DNA of 47,854 nt from Sphingosinicella sp. YJ22. Its GTDB lineage: Bacteria; Pseudomonadota; Alphaproteobacteria; Sphingomonadales; Sphingomonadaceae. Positions 17,183 through 27,269 of this stretch are shown here, piece by piece. Every line of letters begins with the position of its first letter. Positions within the stretch are counted from its first letter, which is position 1. The notes under the pieces are model-generated. The model saw nothing but the letters and a program-made list of their open reading frames with translations, had not been told where the DNA came from and did not search any database. The stretch covers positions 1 to 47,854 of the forward strand of contig NZ_JAANPA010000023.1 of NCBI RefSeq assembly GCF_011320075.1, read 5' to 3'. The position numbers and the translations under genes are program-made.

Positions 17183-19204
17183 ATGCCCAAGCTTACGGTT
17201 GACGGAATTGAAGTCGAGGTGCCGCAGGGCGCCACGGTGCTCCAGGCCTGCGAGGCCGCGGGGAAGGAGATTCCGCGCTTCTGCTATCACGAGCGGCTGT
17301 CGATCGCCGGCAATTGCCGCATGTGTCTGGTCGAGGTGAAGCCGGGGCCGCCCAAGCCGCAGGCGTCGTGCGCGCTGCCGGCGGCGGACAATCAGGAGAT
17401 CGTCACCAACTCGCTGACCGTGAAGAAGGCGCGGGAAGGGGTGCTCGAGTTCCTGCTCATCAACCACCCGCTGGACTGCCCGATCTGCGACCAGGGCGGC
17501 GAGTGCGACCTCCAGGACGAGACCATGGCCTATGGCCGCGGTCACAACCGCTATGACGAGAACAAGCGGGCGGTCGCCGAGAAATATATGGGTCCGGTGG
17601 TCAAGACCTTCATGACCCGCTGCATCCACTGCACCCGCTGCATCCGCTTCATGGAAGAGGTCGCCGGAGTCGAGGATCTCGGCGCGGTCGGCCGCGGCGA
17701 GGATATGGAGATCACCTCCTATCTCGAGGATGCGCTGAAGAGCGAGCTGTCGGGCAACGTCGTCGATCTCTGCCCGGTCGGCGCGCTGACCTCGAAGCCC
17801 TACAGCTTCGAGGCGCGGCCGTGGGAGCTTCGCAAGACCCCGGCGATCGACGTGATGGACGCGGTCGGCACCAACATCCGCCTCGACAGCCGCATGCGCG
17901 AAGTGATGCGCGCGCTTCCGCGCCTCAACGAGGACGTCAACGAGGAATGGGCGTCGGACAAGACCCGCCACGCCGTCGACGGGCTTCTGCGCCGCCGCCT
18001 CGACCGGCCGTGGATCCGGGTGAAGGGCAAGCTCCAGCAGGCGAGCTGGAACGAGGCGTTCGGGGCGATCGCCAAGGCCGCCAAGAAGGCCGGCTCCAGC
18101 GTCGCCGCGATCGCCGGCGACCTCGTGGACGTCGAGACGATGTACGCGGCCAAGAAGCTGCTCGCGTCGCTCGGCTCGGACCTGGTCGAGGGCCGCCAGA
18201 CCGGTCTCGACTATGACGCGTCGAACATCGCCGCGGTCAATTTCAACACCACCATCGCCGGTCTTGAGACCGCCGACGTGGTGCTGCTCGTCGGTACCAA
18301 CCCGCGCTGGGAAGCGAGCCTCGTCAACACCCGCATCCGCAAGGCGGTGAAGCGCGGCGCGAAGGTGTTCGCGATCGGCCCGGAGGTCGACCTCACCTAC
18401 CCGGCGGCCTGGCTCGGCAACGACCTGTCGCTGCTAGCCAAGCTGCCAAAGGAAGCTGCCGACGCCCTCACCGGCGCGGCGCGGCCGGCGGTGATCGTCG
18501 GCGGCGCGGCTCTGAAGGTGCCGGGTGGGCAGGCGGCTGCGCTCGCGCTCGTCTCCGCCTTCAACCTGATCCGTGACGGCTGGAACGGCTTCAATGTCCT
18601 CCACACCGCCGCGGCGCGCACCGGCGGGCTGATGCTCGGCTACGCGCAGGCCGGTGGCATGGCCGCGATCGCCGAAAAGGCGCCGAAGCTGCTCTTCATG
18701 CTCGGCGCCGACGAGATGGACTTCGCGTCGTTCGCCGGCGCGACCAAGGTCTATATCGGCCATCATGGCGACAAGGGCGCCGCCGCGGCCGACATCGTCC
18801 TTCCGGGTGCCGCTTACAGCGAGAAGCACGGCATCTACGTGAACCTCGAAGGCCGCGTTCAATATTCCGAGAAGGCCGTCGATCCGCCGGGCGATGCCCG
18901 CGAGGACTGGTCGATCTTCCGCGCGCTGTCGGAGGTGCTCGGCAAGCCGCTGCCGTTCGACAGCTACAGCCAGCTCCGCCAGGCGCTGTTCGCCGAGGAT
19001 CCGCGCTTCGCCCAGCCGGAGCTCGTCGCCTTCGACTGGGCGCCGCCGACGCTCGCCGCCGCGAAGATCGCCAAGGGGACCGAGGTCGCCTATCCGGTCC
19101 AGGACTTCTATCTCACCAATCCGATCGCCCGCTCCTCGCCGACGCTCCAGCGCTGCTCGGCCGAGATCCTGCACGGGCAGGACTTCGCGGAGGCCGCGGA
19201 ATGA
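17183..19204 (+). CDS. nuoG: NADH-quinone oxidoreductase subunit G
   Basis: 75-kDa-type subunit with three or more Fe-S clusters and a molybdopterin-oxidoreductase-like C-terminal domain. 673 residues. N1b ligands Cys34, Cys45, Cys48 and Cys63; the His-Cys3 cluster with His95, Cys99, Cys102 and Cys108; and the N4 motif CIHCTRC with a distal cysteine in DLCPVGAL are all visible. The length is that of the short alphaproteobacterial form. X8 overlaps the stop by 4 bases. In the first 110 residues the only cysteine outside these clusters is Cys23. Confidence 0.97.
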   Translation: MPKLTVDGIEVEVPQGATVLQACEAAGKEIPRFCYHERLSIAGNCRMCLVEVKPGPPKPQASCALPAADNQEIVTNSLTVKKAREGVLEFLLINHPLDCPICDQGGECDLQDETMAYGRGHNRYDENKRAVAEKYMGPVVKTFMTRCIHCTRCIRFMEEVAGVEDLGAVGRGEDMEITSYLEDALKSELSGNVVDLCPVGALTSKPYSFEARPWELRKTPAIDVMDAVGTNIRLDSRMREVMRALPRLNEDVNEEWASDKTRHAVDGLLRRRLDRPWIRVKGKLQQASWNEAFGAIAKAAKKAGSSVAAIAGDLVDVETMYAAKKLLASLGSDLVEGRQTGLDYDASNIAAVNFNTTIAGLETADVVLLVGTNPRWEASLVNTRIRKAVKRGAKVFAIGPEVDLTYPAAWLGNDLSLLAKLPKEAADALTGAARPAVIVGGAALKVPGGQAAALALVSAFNLIRDGWNGFNVLHTAAARTGGLMLGYAQAGGMAAIAEKAPKLLFMLGADEMDFASFAGATKVYIGHHGDKGAAAADIVLPGAAYSEKHGIYVNLEGRVQYSEKAVDPPGDAREDWSIFRALSEVLGKPLPFDSYSQLRQALFAEDPRFAQPELVAFDWAPPTLAAAKIAKGTEVAYPVQDFYLTNPIARSSPTLQRCSAEILHGQDFAEAAE

Positions 19205-19491
19205 GCGATTTACCACGCGTGGTTCAGCGCGCGCCCGCATTTTTCTACGCCGCCGCCGTTCTGTTCTTCATCGCCTCGATCGTGCTGCTTCATCTTCAGC
19301 TGGAAAATTCGATGGGTGCCGGACGGGCTGATCCAGCACTCGAACCCTACACGAGACTTGCTGTTCTGAGTGGATGGCTCCAGGCGGCGGAGGGAGCGAT
19401 TTACATCGCCGCCAACGGCCTGCTCATCCACATCCTGCTCGCCATCTGGAGCAATGTTCGGGGAACCCTGCGTTCCGGAGTTGACGAATGA
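19201..19491 (+). CDS. Nuo-insert X8: 96-residue membrane protein
   Basis: Two predicted membrane helices (about 14-33 and 64-85) flank a polar loop of some 30 residues, [18 protein letters not shown]. The second helix contains [19 protein letters not shown]. Both ends overlap the neighbours by 4 bases (ATGA with nuoG, ATGA with nuoH), so it is translationally coupled on both sides. No family recognised. Its position between the peripheral-arm nuoG and the membrane-arm nuoH is notable. Confidence 0.75.
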   Translation: MSDLPRVVQRAPAFFYAAAVLFFIASIVLLHLQLENSMGAGRADPALEPYTRLAVLSGWLQAAEGAIYIAANGLLIHILLAIWSNVRGTLRSGVDE

Positions 19492-20609
19492 CTGAGTGGT
19501 TCCAGAGCACCTGGTTGGGTGAAGGCTTCGGCTGGTTCCTCGCCACCCTGATCCTCATCCTGCTCATCGCTCTGCCGCTGATGCTCGCGGTGGCGATGAT
19601 CATTTATGCCGATCGCAAGATCTGGGCGGCGATGGCGCTCCGCAAGGGGCCCAACGTGGTCGGCCCGTTTGGTCTGCTTCAGAGCTTCGCCGACGGCCTC
19701 AAGGTCTTCCTCAAGGAGACCATCGTCCCGGCCAGCGCCAACCGCGGCCTGTTCCTGATCGCTCCGATCATCACCTTCACGGTGGCGCTGCTCGCCTGGG
19801 CGGTGGTCCCGTTCGGCCCGGGCGCGGTACTCGCCGACATCAATGTCGGCCTCCTGTACCTGCTCGCGGTGTCGTCGCTCGGCGTCTACGGCATCATCAT
19901 CGCCGGCTGGGCGTCCAACTCCAAATATCCCTTCTATTCGGCGCTCCGCGCGGCCGCTCAGATGGTGAGCTACGAGGTGTCGATCGGCTTCGTGCTGATC
20001 CCGGTCATCCTGTGGGCGGGTAGCTTCAATCTGAGCCACATCATTGCGGCCCAGCAGGGTCACATCCTCGGCGTGTTCAACGGCTTCGGCCTGAACCCCT
20101 TGCTGTTCCCGCTTGCGGTGATCTTCCTCATCTCCTCGATGGCCGAGACCGCGCGCGCGCCGTTCGACCTCACCGAGGCGGAGAGCGAGCTCGTCGCCGG
20201 CTACCAGACCGAATACAGCTCGATGAGCTTCGCGCTCTTCTGGCTCGGCGAGTACGGCAACGTCCTCCTCATGTGCGGCATGAACGCGGTGCTCTTCTGG
20301 GGCGGCTGGCTGCCCCCGGTCGACTGGGACCCGCTCTACTGGTTCTTCTTCGGCCCCGTGGCGACCGGCTTCTTCTGGTTCTTCGCGAAGATCTTCCTGT
20401 TCTTCTTCATCTTCAGCTGGGTGAAGGCGACCGTCCCGCGCTTCCGCTACGACCAGCTGATGCGCCTCGGCTGGAAGATCTTCCTGCCCATCTCGCTGAT
20501 CTGGGTTTTCCTGGTGTCGGGCTACCTCATGCTGACCCGCTATGACGGCCAGCCTGTGGCGCCGGCCTCTGAAGCGCCCGCAATTTCGACCGTGAGTATC
20601 GCCCAATGA
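19488..20609 (+). CDS. nuoH: NADH-quinone oxidoreductase subunit H
   Basis: Membrane subunit forming the quinone entry channel with nuoB/D and the start of the proton path. 373 residues, about eight membrane helices. Family blocks are [26 protein letters not shown], the acidic loop [17 protein letters not shown] and the C-terminal [13 protein letters not shown]. The ATG at 19488 overlaps X8. A short Ala/Pro tail follows the last helix. Confidence 0.97.
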   Translation: MTEWFQSTWLGEGFGWFLATLILILLIALPLMLAVAMIIYADRKIWAAMALRKGPNVVGPFGLLQSFADGLKVFLKETIVPASANRGLFLIAPIITFTVALLAWAVVPFGPGAVLADINVGLLYLLAVSSLGVYGIIIAGWASNSKYPFYSALRAAAQMVSYEVSIGFVLIPVILWAGSFNLSHIIAAQQGHILGVFNGFGLNPLLFPLAVIFLISSMAETARAPFDLTEAESELVAGYQTEYSSMSFALFWLGEYGNVLLMCGMNAVLFWGGWLPPVDWDPLYWFFFGPVATGFFWFFAKIFLFFFIFSWVKATVPRFRYDQLMRLGWKIFLPISLIWVFLVSGYLMLTRYDGQPVAPASEAPAISTVSIAQ

Positions 20610-21091
20610 GCATCGCTCATACGATCAAGAGCTTCACCCTCTGGGAGTTCGTGAAGGCGCACGCCCTCACGCTGAAATATTTCTTCAAGCCCAAGGCGAC
20701 GATCAACTACCCGTTCGAGAAGAACCCGATCGGCCCGCGCTTCCGCGGCGAGCATGCGCTGCGCCGTTATCCGAACGGCGAGGAGCGGTGCATCGCGTGC
20801 AAATTGTGTGAGGCGGTGTGCCCGGCGCTCGCCATCACCATCGAGGCCGAGCCGCGCGAGGACGGCAGCCGCCGCACCACGCGCTACGACATCGACATGG
20901 TGAAGTGCATCTATTGCGGCCTGTGCCAGGAAGCCTGCCCGGTCGACGCCATCGTCGAGGGGCCGAACATGGATTTCGCCACCGAGACCCGCGAGGAATT
21001 GCTCTACGACAAGGCCAAGCTTCTCGCCAATGGCGACAAGTGGGAGCGGGCGCTCGCCGCCAACCTTGCCGCCGACGCCCCCTACCGTTAA
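20606..21091 (+). CDS. nuoI: NADH-quinone oxidoreductase subunit I
   Basis: Ferredoxin-like 23-kDa-type subunit carrying clusters N6a and N6b between nuoG and nuoB. 161 residues. The two eight-cysteine motifs are complete: Cys62, 65, 68 and 72 ([12 protein letters not shown]) and Cys101, 104, 107 and 111 ([12 protein letters not shown]). The ATG overlaps nuoH's stop by 4 bases. A 190-base repeat-bearing gap follows, the only place in the operon without tight packing. Confidence 0.97.
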   Translation: MSIAHTIKSFTLWEFVKAHALTLKYFFKPKATINYPFEKNPIGPRFRGEHALRRYPNGEERCIACKLCEAVCPALAITIEAEPREDGSRRTTRYDIDMVKCIYCGLCQEACPVDAIVEGPNMDFATETREELLYDKAKLLANGDKWERALAANLAADAPYR

Positions 21092-21142
21092 TCGCCCCGA
21101 CAGATTCGCAAGCCGCAGGCATCATGATCAGCCATTTCGTCG

Positions 21143-21160
21143 TTCCCGCGAGAGCGGGAA
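21143..21160. repeat. Repeat hairpin TTCCCGC-GAGA-GCGGGAA
   Basis: A perfect 7-bp stem with a GAGA loop in the nuoI-nuoJ gap, embedded in the longer sequence CGTTCCCGCGAGAGCGGGAA. It belongs with the hairpins at 29291-29310 and 47357-47374: all close a GNRA loop, with different but self-complementary stems and similar flanks. Palindromic intergenic repeats of this type are common in sphingomonad genomes. Confidence 0.7.
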
Positions 21161-21176
21161 TCCAGAACAGCATGCT

Positions 21177-21276
21177 CCTCCCCGGAACGGGGAGGGGGAC
21201 CGCCGCGCGGAGCGCGGGGGTGGAGGGGGGCCCCTCCGTCAGCCCTGCGGGCTGCCACCTCCCCGTGCCGGGGAGG
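21177..21276. repeat. BIME/REP-like inverted element between nuoI and nuoJ
   Basis: About 100 bases bounded by two copies of the same hairpin, CCTCCCCG-NNN-CGGGGAGG, at 21177-21195 (loop GAA) and 21258-21276 (loop TGC). The interior contains a palindromic GGAGGGG/CCCCTCC junction near 21222-21237, so the element reads as two units in inverted orientation. Composition is unlike the surrounding genes. Its right-hand hairpin supplies the GGGAGG ribosome site of nuoJ. Confidence 0.7.
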
Positions 21277-21281
21277 ATTGC

Positions 21282-21890
21282 ATGATCGCGATCTTCGTCT
21301 TCTACCTGTTCGCGACCCTGGTCGTCCTGTCGGGCTTCATGACCATCTTCGCGCGCAACCCGGTCCACAACGTGCTGTGGCTGATCCTCGCCTTCTTCAA
21401 CGCGGCGGGCCTGTTCCTGCTGCTCGGCGCCGAGTTCCTCGCCTTCCTGCTGGTCATCGTCTACGTCGGCGCGGTCGCGGTGCTGTTCCTGTTCGTCGTG
21501 ATGATGCTCAACATCGACTTCGCCGAGCTTCGCGCCGGAATCTCCCGCTACTGGGCGATCGGCGGCGTCCTCGCCGTGGTTCTGTTGTTCGAGACGCTGG
21601 CCGCGCTGCTCGCCTGGAACGAGGGCGGCATCCAGATTGCCGGCCGCGCGCCGACGCCCGCGAACGTGCCGAACATCGAGGCGCTCGGGGCCATCCTCTA
21701 CACGCGCTACCTGTTCATCTTCGAGGCCGCCGGCATCGTCCTCCTGGTCGCGATGGTGGGCGCCATCGTCCTCACCAGCCGCCGCCGCGGCGGCCTTCGC
21801 CCGCAGAATGTGAGCAAGCAGAACCGCCGCCGTCCGGAAGAGGCGACGGTCAACATGAAGCCCGGCGTCGGACAGGGGGTCGAGCTGTGA
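21282..21890 (+). CDS. nuoJ: NADH-quinone oxidoreductase subunit J
   Basis: Membrane-arm subunit with five predicted helices. 202 residues. It has the conserved [32 protein letters not shown] region, with a conserved glutamate, and [18 protein letters not shown], which contains the pi-bulge helix of this family. The open frame extends upstream through the repeat, but the ATG at 21282 gives the family start. GGGAGG 5 bases upstream lies within the repeat element. Its Arg/Lys-rich tail overlaps nuoK by 4 bases. Confidence 0.96.
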   Translation: MIAIFVFYLFATLVVLSGFMTIFARNPVHNVLWLILAFFNAAGLFLLLGAEFLAFLLVIVYVGAVAVLFLFVVMMLNIDFAELRAGISRYWAIGGVLAVVLLFETLAALLAWNEGGIQIAGRAPTPANVPNIEALGAILYTRYLFIFEAAGIVLLVAMVGAIVLTSRRRGGLRPQNVSKQNRRRPEEATVNMKPGVGQGVEL

Positions 21891-22192
21891 TCGGCCTGGG
21901 TCACTTCCTCGCGGTCGGCGCGATCCTGTTCGTGCTCGGCGTGTTCGGCATCTTCCTCAACCGGAAGAACGTCATCGTCATCCTGATGGCGATCGAGCTC
22001 ATCCTGCTCGCCGTGAACATCAACCTTGTCGCCTTCTCGGTCTTCCTCGGCGACATGACCGGCCAGGCGTTCGCGATGTTCGTTCTCACCGTCGCCGCCG
22101 CGGAAGCGGCGATCGGCCTCGCCATCCTCGTCATCTACTTCCGTAACCGCGGCACGATCGCGGTTGACGACATCAACCAGATGAAGGGCTGA
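21887..22192 (+). CDS. nuoK: NADH-quinone oxidoreductase subunit K
   Basis: Small three-helix membrane subunit, homologous to MrpC, with two conserved membrane glutamates for proton transfer. 101 residues, the standard length. The glutamates are in [14 protein letters not shown] and [15 protein letters not shown] start at 21887 overlaps nuoJ's stop (GTGA). One base separates it from nuoL. Confidence 0.96.
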   Translation: MIGLGHFLAVGAILFVLGVFGIFLNRKNVIVILMAIELILLAVNINLVAFSVFLGDMTGQAFAMFVLTVAAAEAAIGLAILVIYFRNRGTIAVDDINQMKG

Positions 22193-22193
22193 C

Positions 22194-24242
22194 GTGATCC
22201 AGGCGATCGTCTTCCTGCCGCTGCTGGCGGCAATCGTCGCGGGCCTCGGCGGCCGCTTCATCGGCAATTTCGCCGCGAAGCTGGTCACCACCGGCGCCCT
22301 GTTCGCGTCGATGCTGCTGTCCTGGCCGATCTTCCTCGGCTTCCTCGCCGGCACCGGCCACGCCGAGAGCGTGCCCGTTCTGACCTGGATCAATTCCGGG
22401 GACCTGCAGGTCAATTGGTCGCTGTGGGTCGACAGCCTGACCGCGGTGATGCTGGTCGTGGTCACGACCGTCTCGGCGCTCGTCCACCTCTACAGCTGGG
22501 GCTATATGGCGGAGGACCCGTCGCAGCCCCGCTTCTTCGCCTATCTGTCGCTGTTCACCTTCGCGATGCTGATGCTGGTGACGGCCGACAACCTCATCCA
22601 GATGTTCTTCGGCTGGGAAGGCGTCGGTCTCGCCTCCTATCTTCTGATCGGCTTCTGGTACCACAAGCCGTCGGCCAACGCGGCGGCGATGAAGGCGTTC
22701 GTCGTTAACCGAGTCGGCGACTTCGGCTTCATGCTCGGCATGTTCGGCATCTTCCTGGTGTTCGGCACCGTCTCGATCGCCGACATCCTCGGCGCCGCGC
22801 CCAGCCAGGTCGGCTCGACGATCGGCTTTCTCGGCTACCGGGTCGATACTCTGACGCTGCTCTGCATCCTCCTGTTCATCGGCGCGATGGGCAAGTCGGC
22901 GCAGCTCGGCCTCCACACCTGGCTTCCGGACGCGATGGAAGGCCCGACTCCGGTGTCCGCTTTGATCCACGCCGCGACCATGGTCACTGCTGGGGTCTTC
23001 ATGGTGTGCCGCATGTCGCCCCTGTTCGAGCAGAGCGACACGGCGCTCGCGGTCGTCACTTTCGTCGGCGCCGCGACCGCTTTGTTCGCGGCGACCGTCG
23101 GCACAGTTCAGAATGATATCAAGCGGGTAATCGCCTATTCGACCTGCTCGCAGCTCGGCTACATGTTCTTCGCCGCGGGCGTCGGCGCCTATGGCGCGGC
23201 GATGTTCCACCTGTTCACCCACGCCTTCTTCAAGGCTCTGTTGTTCCTTGGCGCGGGCTCGGTCATCCACGCCATGCACCACGAACAGGACATGCGCTTC
23301 TACGGCGGCCTCAGGAAGTCGATCCCGCTGACTTTCTGGGCGATGATGATCGGCACCCTGGCGATCACCGGCGTCGGCGTGATCCAGGTCGCGGGCCTGC
23401 CGAGCTTCGGCTTCGCCGGCTTCTTCTCCAAGGACGCGATCATCGAGAGCGCCTATGCGAGCGGCGCCGCGGTATCCGGCTTCGCCTTCTTCGTCGGCGT
23501 GGTCGCGGCGATGCTGACCAGCTTCTACAGCTGGCGCCTGATGTTCCTCACCTTCTGGGGCAAGCCGCGCTGGGCCGCCTCCGAGCATATCCAGCACGCT
23601 GTTCACGGCCATCATGAGACCCCGGATGAGGAGCATGGCGACAGCAGCCATGAGGACCTCCACCCGCCCGAAGGCACGGCCGGCTACCACCCGCACGAAA
23701 GCCCGTGGACGATGCTGGTGCCGCTCGCGCTGCTGTCGCTGGGCGCAATCGCGGCGGGCATGGTGTTCCACCACGCCTTCATCGACAGCCACGAAGGCGA
23801 GCATTTCTGGCACGGCGCCATCGCGTTCGACACGCACCTGATGCATGCCATCCACGAAGTGCCGTTGTGGGTGAAGCTGTCGCCGGCGATCGCCATGATC
23901 ATCGGCTTCGCCTTCGCCTTCTACGCCTATATCCGGCGGCCGAGCTTCGCGGCGGCGGCGGCGGATCATTTGCGCGTCCTCTACACCTTCTTCTACAACA
24001 AGTGGTATTTCGACGAACTCTACGACCGCATGCTCGTGCGCCCGTCGCTGTGGTTCGGCCGCCTGTTCTGGAAGCGAGGCGACGAGGGCACGATCGACCG
24101 CTTCGGGCCGAACGGCATCGCCGCTCTCGTCACCGCCGGCACGCGCGTCACGGCGCGGCTGCAGTCCGGCTATGTCTACACCTACGCCTTCTGGATGCTG
24201 CTCGGCATCACCGGCCTCGTCACCTGGATCTTTGCGCGGTGA
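22194..24242 (+). CDS. nuoL: NADH-quinone oxidoreductase subunit L
   Basis: Largest antiporter-like subunit at the tip of the membrane arm, with the long lateral helix. 682 residues from a GTG. Family blocks: [59 protein letters not shown] and [19 protein letters not shown]. An extramembrane loop (about 461-503) is unusually rich in His, Asp and Glu, with about ten histidines in 45 residues, a feature also seen in other alphaproteobacterial NuoL proteins. nuoM overlaps by 4 bases. Confidence 0.97.
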   Translation: MIQAIVFLPLLAAIVAGLGGRFIGNFAAKLVTTGALFASMLLSWPIFLGFLAGTGHAESVPVLTWINSGDLQVNWSLWVDSLTAVMLVVVTTVSALVHLYSWGYMAEDPSQPRFFAYLSLFTFAMLMLVTADNLIQMFFGWEGVGLASYLLIGFWYHKPSANAAAMKAFVVNRVGDFGFMLGMFGIFLVFGTVSIADILGAAPSQVGSTIGFLGYRVDTLTLLCILLFIGAMGKSAQLGLHTWLPDAMEGPTPVSALIHAATMVTAGVFMVCRMSPLFEQSDTALAVVTFVGAATALFAATVGTVQNDIKRVIAYSTCSQLGYMFFAAGVGAYGAAMFHLFTHAFFKALLFLGAGSVIHAMHHEQDMRFYGGLRKSIPLTFWAMMIGTLAITGVGVIQVAGLPSFGFAGFFSKDAIIESAYASGAAVSGFAFFVGVVAAMLTSFYSWRLMFLTFWGKPRWAASEHIQHAVHGHHETPDEEHGDSSHEDLHPPEGTAGYHPHESPWTMLVPLALLSLGAIAAGMVFHHAFIDSHEGEHFWHGAIAFDTHLMHAIHEVPLWVKLSPAIAMIIGFAFAFYAYIRRPSFAAAAADHLRVLYTFFYNKWYFDELYDRMLVRPSLWFGRLFWKRGDEGTIDRFGPNGIAALVTAGTRVTARLQSGYVYTYAFWMLLGITGLVTWIFAR

Positions 24243-25819
24243 ACCAGCTCGATTTCCCTATCCTGTCGCTGATGCTGGCGATCCCGACGATCGCCGCGGT
24301 TGCCTGCCTGTTCGTCAGCGCGTCGGCGGCCCGCGCGATCGCGCTCGGCGCCACGCTCGTCGACCTCGCGCTCGGCATCCTGCTGTGGGCGACCTACGAT
24401 GTCGGCGGCGCCCAGTGGCAGTTCGTCGAGCATGTCGACCTGTTCGGCCGTTTCGCCTGGGCGCTCGGCATCGACGGCATCGCGCTGATGCTGATCATGC
24501 TCAGCGTGTTCCTGATGCCGATCTGCATCCTCGCGAGCGCCGCTATCAAGGACCGAGTCCAGGAATATATGACCTGGTTCCTGATCACCGAGGTGCTGAT
24601 GCTCGGCGTGTTCATGGCGCAGGACATCTTCCTCTTCTACATCTTCTTCGAGGCCGGCCTCATCCCGATGTACCTGATCATCGGCATCTGGGGCGGCGCC
24701 AACCGCATCTACGCGGCCTACAAGTTCTTCCTCTACACGCTGCTCGGATCGGTGCTGATGCTGATCGCGATGCTGTGGATGGTGAACTATGCCGGTTCCA
24801 CCAGCATCCCGGTCCTCTTGAACACCGACTTCCCGGCGGAAGCGCAGACCTGGCTGTTCCTCGCCTTCCTCGCCAGCTTCGCGGTCAAGCTGCCGATGTG
24901 GCCGGTCCACACCTGGCTTCCCGACGCCCACGTGCAGGCGCCGACCGCCGGTTCGGTGATCCTCGCCGGCGTGCTTCTGAAGCTCGGCGGCTATGGCTTC
25001 GTGCGCTTCTCGCTGCCGATGTTCCCGGAGGCCTCGAACCAGCTGTTCTGGCTGATGATGGGCCTCAGCCTCGTCGCCATCGTCTACACCTCGCTTGTCG
25101 CTTTGGTGCAGCAGGACATGAAGAAGCTGATCGCCTATTCGTCCGTCGCCCACATGGCGTTCGTGACGATCGGCCTGTTCGCCTTCAACCGGCAGGGCAT
25201 CGAGGGCGGCCTCATCGTCATGCTGAGCCACGGTTTGGTGTCGGGCGCGCTCTTCCTGTGCGTCGGAGTCGTCTACGACCGCATGCACACCCGCGAGATC
25301 GACCGCTACGGCGGCGTCGCCAACAACATGCCGGCCTACGCCGTCCTGTTCATGCTGTTCACCATGGCGTCGATCGGCCTTCCGGGGACCAGCGGCTTCG
25401 TCGGCGAGTTCCTCAGCATGCTCGGCGCCTACCAGGCGCACAGCCTGGTCGCCTTCATCGCGGCGACCGGAATCATCCTCGGCGCAGCCTACATGCTGCT
25501 ACTCTACTGGCGGATCGCCTTCGGCACAGCGCGCACGCCGGAAGCCGCCGCGATGCGCGACCTCAATCCGCGCGAGTTCCTGTTCATGGCCCCGATCGCT
25601 GCCGTGGTGCTGTGGATGGGCGTCTATCCCGAGAGCTTCATGGCGCCGATGCGCAAGGACGTCGGCATCCTCGTCGAGCGGATAGCGCGGGCGGCCCCCG
25701 CAGGGGACGCCCAGCTTACCGCGGGCACGCCGCGGCCCGCGGCCGATGCCCATGTCGCGCCCGGCGCCGCCGAAGGCCACGACACGCCCGCACCCACCGG
25801 CGCTGAGGAGGCGCATTGA
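24239..25819 (+). CDS. nuoM: NADH-quinone oxidoreductase subunit M
   Basis: Second antiporter-like membrane subunit. 526 residues, about 14 helices, with the conserved [18 protein letters not shown] segment (glutamate of the proton channel) and [37 protein letters not shown]. The GTG at 24239 lies in nuoL's stop. The C-terminal 50 residues after the last helix are Ala/Pro/Gly-rich and likely disordered, longer than usual. The stop overlaps the nuoN start by one base. Confidence 0.97.
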   Translation: MNQLDFPILSLMLAIPTIAAVACLFVSASAARAIALGATLVDLALGILLWATYDVGGAQWQFVEHVDLFGRFAWALGIDGIALMLIMLSVFLMPICILASAAIKDRVQEYMTWFLITEVLMLGVFMAQDIFLFYIFFEAGLIPMYLIIGIWGGANRIYAAYKFFLYTLLGSVLMLIAMLWMVNYAGSTSIPVLLNTDFPAEAQTWLFLAFLASFAVKLPMWPVHTWLPDAHVQAPTAGSVILAGVLLKLGGYGFVRFSLPMFPEASNQLFWLMMGLSLVAIVYTSLVALVQQDMKKLIAYSSVAHMAFVTIGLFAFNRQGIEGGLIVMLSHGLVSGALFLCVGVVYDRMHTREIDRYGGVANNMPAYAVLFMLFTMASIGLPGTSGFVGEFLSMLGAYQAHSLVAFIAATGIILGAAYMLLLYWRIAFGTARTPEAAAMRDLNPREFLFMAPIAAVVLWMGVYPESFMAPMRKDVGILVERIARAAPAGDAQLTAGTPRPAADAHVAPGAAEGHDTPAPTGAEEAH

Positions 25820-27264
25820 TGTACCGCGATTTGCTCCTCGTCGCCCCGGAGCTGTTCCTCACCTTGGCCTCGCTTGTCCTGCTGCTGTGGGCGGCATGGG
25901 GCGGCGACAAGGCCGCCAAGGCGATCAGCTGGGTTGCCGTCGCGTGCCTCGCGGCCGCCGCCTTCCTGATCCCGGCCGAGACGGGCGCCGACGCCGTCGC
26001 CTTCGCCGGCCTCGTCACCAGTGACCTGTTCGCCGGCTTCTCGCGCGTGCTGATCTACGGCGCCGCCGCGGTTGCCTTGCTCGCCGCCGCGGGCTGGTTC
26101 GGCCGGGCAGGGGACTATAAGGCCGAATATCCGGTGCTGGTCATCTTCTCGGCGATCGGCATGGGCCTGATGGTCACCGCGAGCGACCTGCTCACCCTCT
26201 ATGTCGGCCTCGAGATGCAGAGCCTGTCGGCCTACGTCCTCGCGTCCTTCCAGCGCAGCGACGCGCGCTCGGCCGAGGCCGGCCTCAAATATTTCGTGCT
26301 CGGCGCGCTCGCCAGCGGCCTGCTCCTCTACGGTATCTCGCTGCTCTACGGCTTCACCGGCTCGACCATGTTCGGCGACATCGCCACCGCCCTCGGCTCG
26401 CCGGCCGAGGAGGGCATCGAGATGGGCCGCCTGTTCGGCATCGTCTTCGTGCTCGCCGGCCTCGCCTTCAAGGTCTCGGCCGTGCCGTTCCACATGTGGA
26501 CCCCGGACGTCTATGAAGGCGCGCCGACGCCGGTCACCGCTTTCTTCGCCTCGGCGCCGAAGGTCGCGGCGATGGCGTTGCTCGTCCGCGTCGCCGTCGA
26601 GGCGATGGGTCCCGTAGCCGATGCCTGGCAGCAGATCATCATCTTCATGGCGCTGGCCTCGACCATCCTCGGCGGAGTCGCCGCGATCGGCCAGCGCAAC
26701 ATCAAGCGCCTGCTCGCCTACAGCTCGATCAACAATGTCGGCTTCGCGCTCGTCGGCCTCGCCGCCGGCGGCCAGGCAGGCGCATCGTCGGTGCTGTTTT
26801 ACATGACGGTCTATATCGTCATGACGCTGGGCTCGTTCCTGGTCGTGCTGCGCATGCGCGATGCCGACGGCGAGCCCGTGGAATCGATCGCCAGCCTGTC
26901 TGGCCTGTCGCGCACCCGCCCCGGCCTCGCCGCGGCGATGGCTGTGTTCATGCTGAGCCTTGCCGGCATCCCGCCGCTGTTCGGCTTCTGGCCGAAATTC
27001 GTGGTGTTCGAGGCGGCGGTGCGCGCCGACCTGGTGTGGCTCGCGGCCGTCGCCATCGCGACCTCGGTGATCAGCGCCTTCTACTACATCAAGATCGTCA
27101 AGATCATGTATTTCGACGAATCCGCGCCCGCCTTTATCAAGGAGCGCGAGCCGATCGGCGCCGCTCTGATCCTGGCCGCCGCGCTGGCGGTGTCGCCGCT
27201 CGGCTACCTCGCGATCCCCTATTTGACGCCGCTCACCGACGCCGCGGCCGCCTCTTTGTTCTAG
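25819..27264 (+). CDS. nuoN: NADH-quinone oxidoreductase subunit N
   Basis: Third antiporter-like subunit. 481 residues. Family segments include TLYVGLEMQSLSAYVLASFQR, SAEAGLKYFVLGALASGLLLYG, KVSAVPFHMWTPDVYEGAPTPVTAF and NIKRLLAYSSINNVGFAL. The ATG at 25819 is preferred over TTG at 25816: GAGGAGG is 7 bases upstream and it makes the usual one-base TGATG overlap. It ends the nuo genes; birA follows within 6 bases. Confidence 0.96.
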   Translation: MYRDLLLVAPELFLTLASLVLLLWAAWGGDKAAKAISWVAVACLAAAAFLIPAETGADAVAFAGLVTSDLFAGFSRVLIYGAAAVALLAAAGWFGRAGDYKAEYPVLVIFSAIGMGLMVTASDLLTLYVGLEMQSLSAYVLASFQRSDARSAEAGLKYFVLGALASGLLLYGISLLYGFTGSTMFGDIATALGSPAEEGIEMGRLFGIVFVLAGLAFKVSAVPFHMWTPDVYEGAPTPVTAFFASAPKVAAMALLVRVAVEAMGPVADAWQQIIIFMALASTILGGVAAIGQRNIKRLLAYSSINNVGFALVGLAAGGQAGASSVLFYMTVYIVMTLGSFLVVLRMRDADGEPVESIASLSGLSRTRPGLAAAMAVFMLSLAGIPPLFGFWPKFVVFEAAVRADLVWLAAVAIATSVISAFYYIKIVKIMYFDESAPAFIKEREPIGAALILAAALAVSPLGYLAIPYLTPLTDAAAASLF

Positions 27265-27269
27265 CCCGG

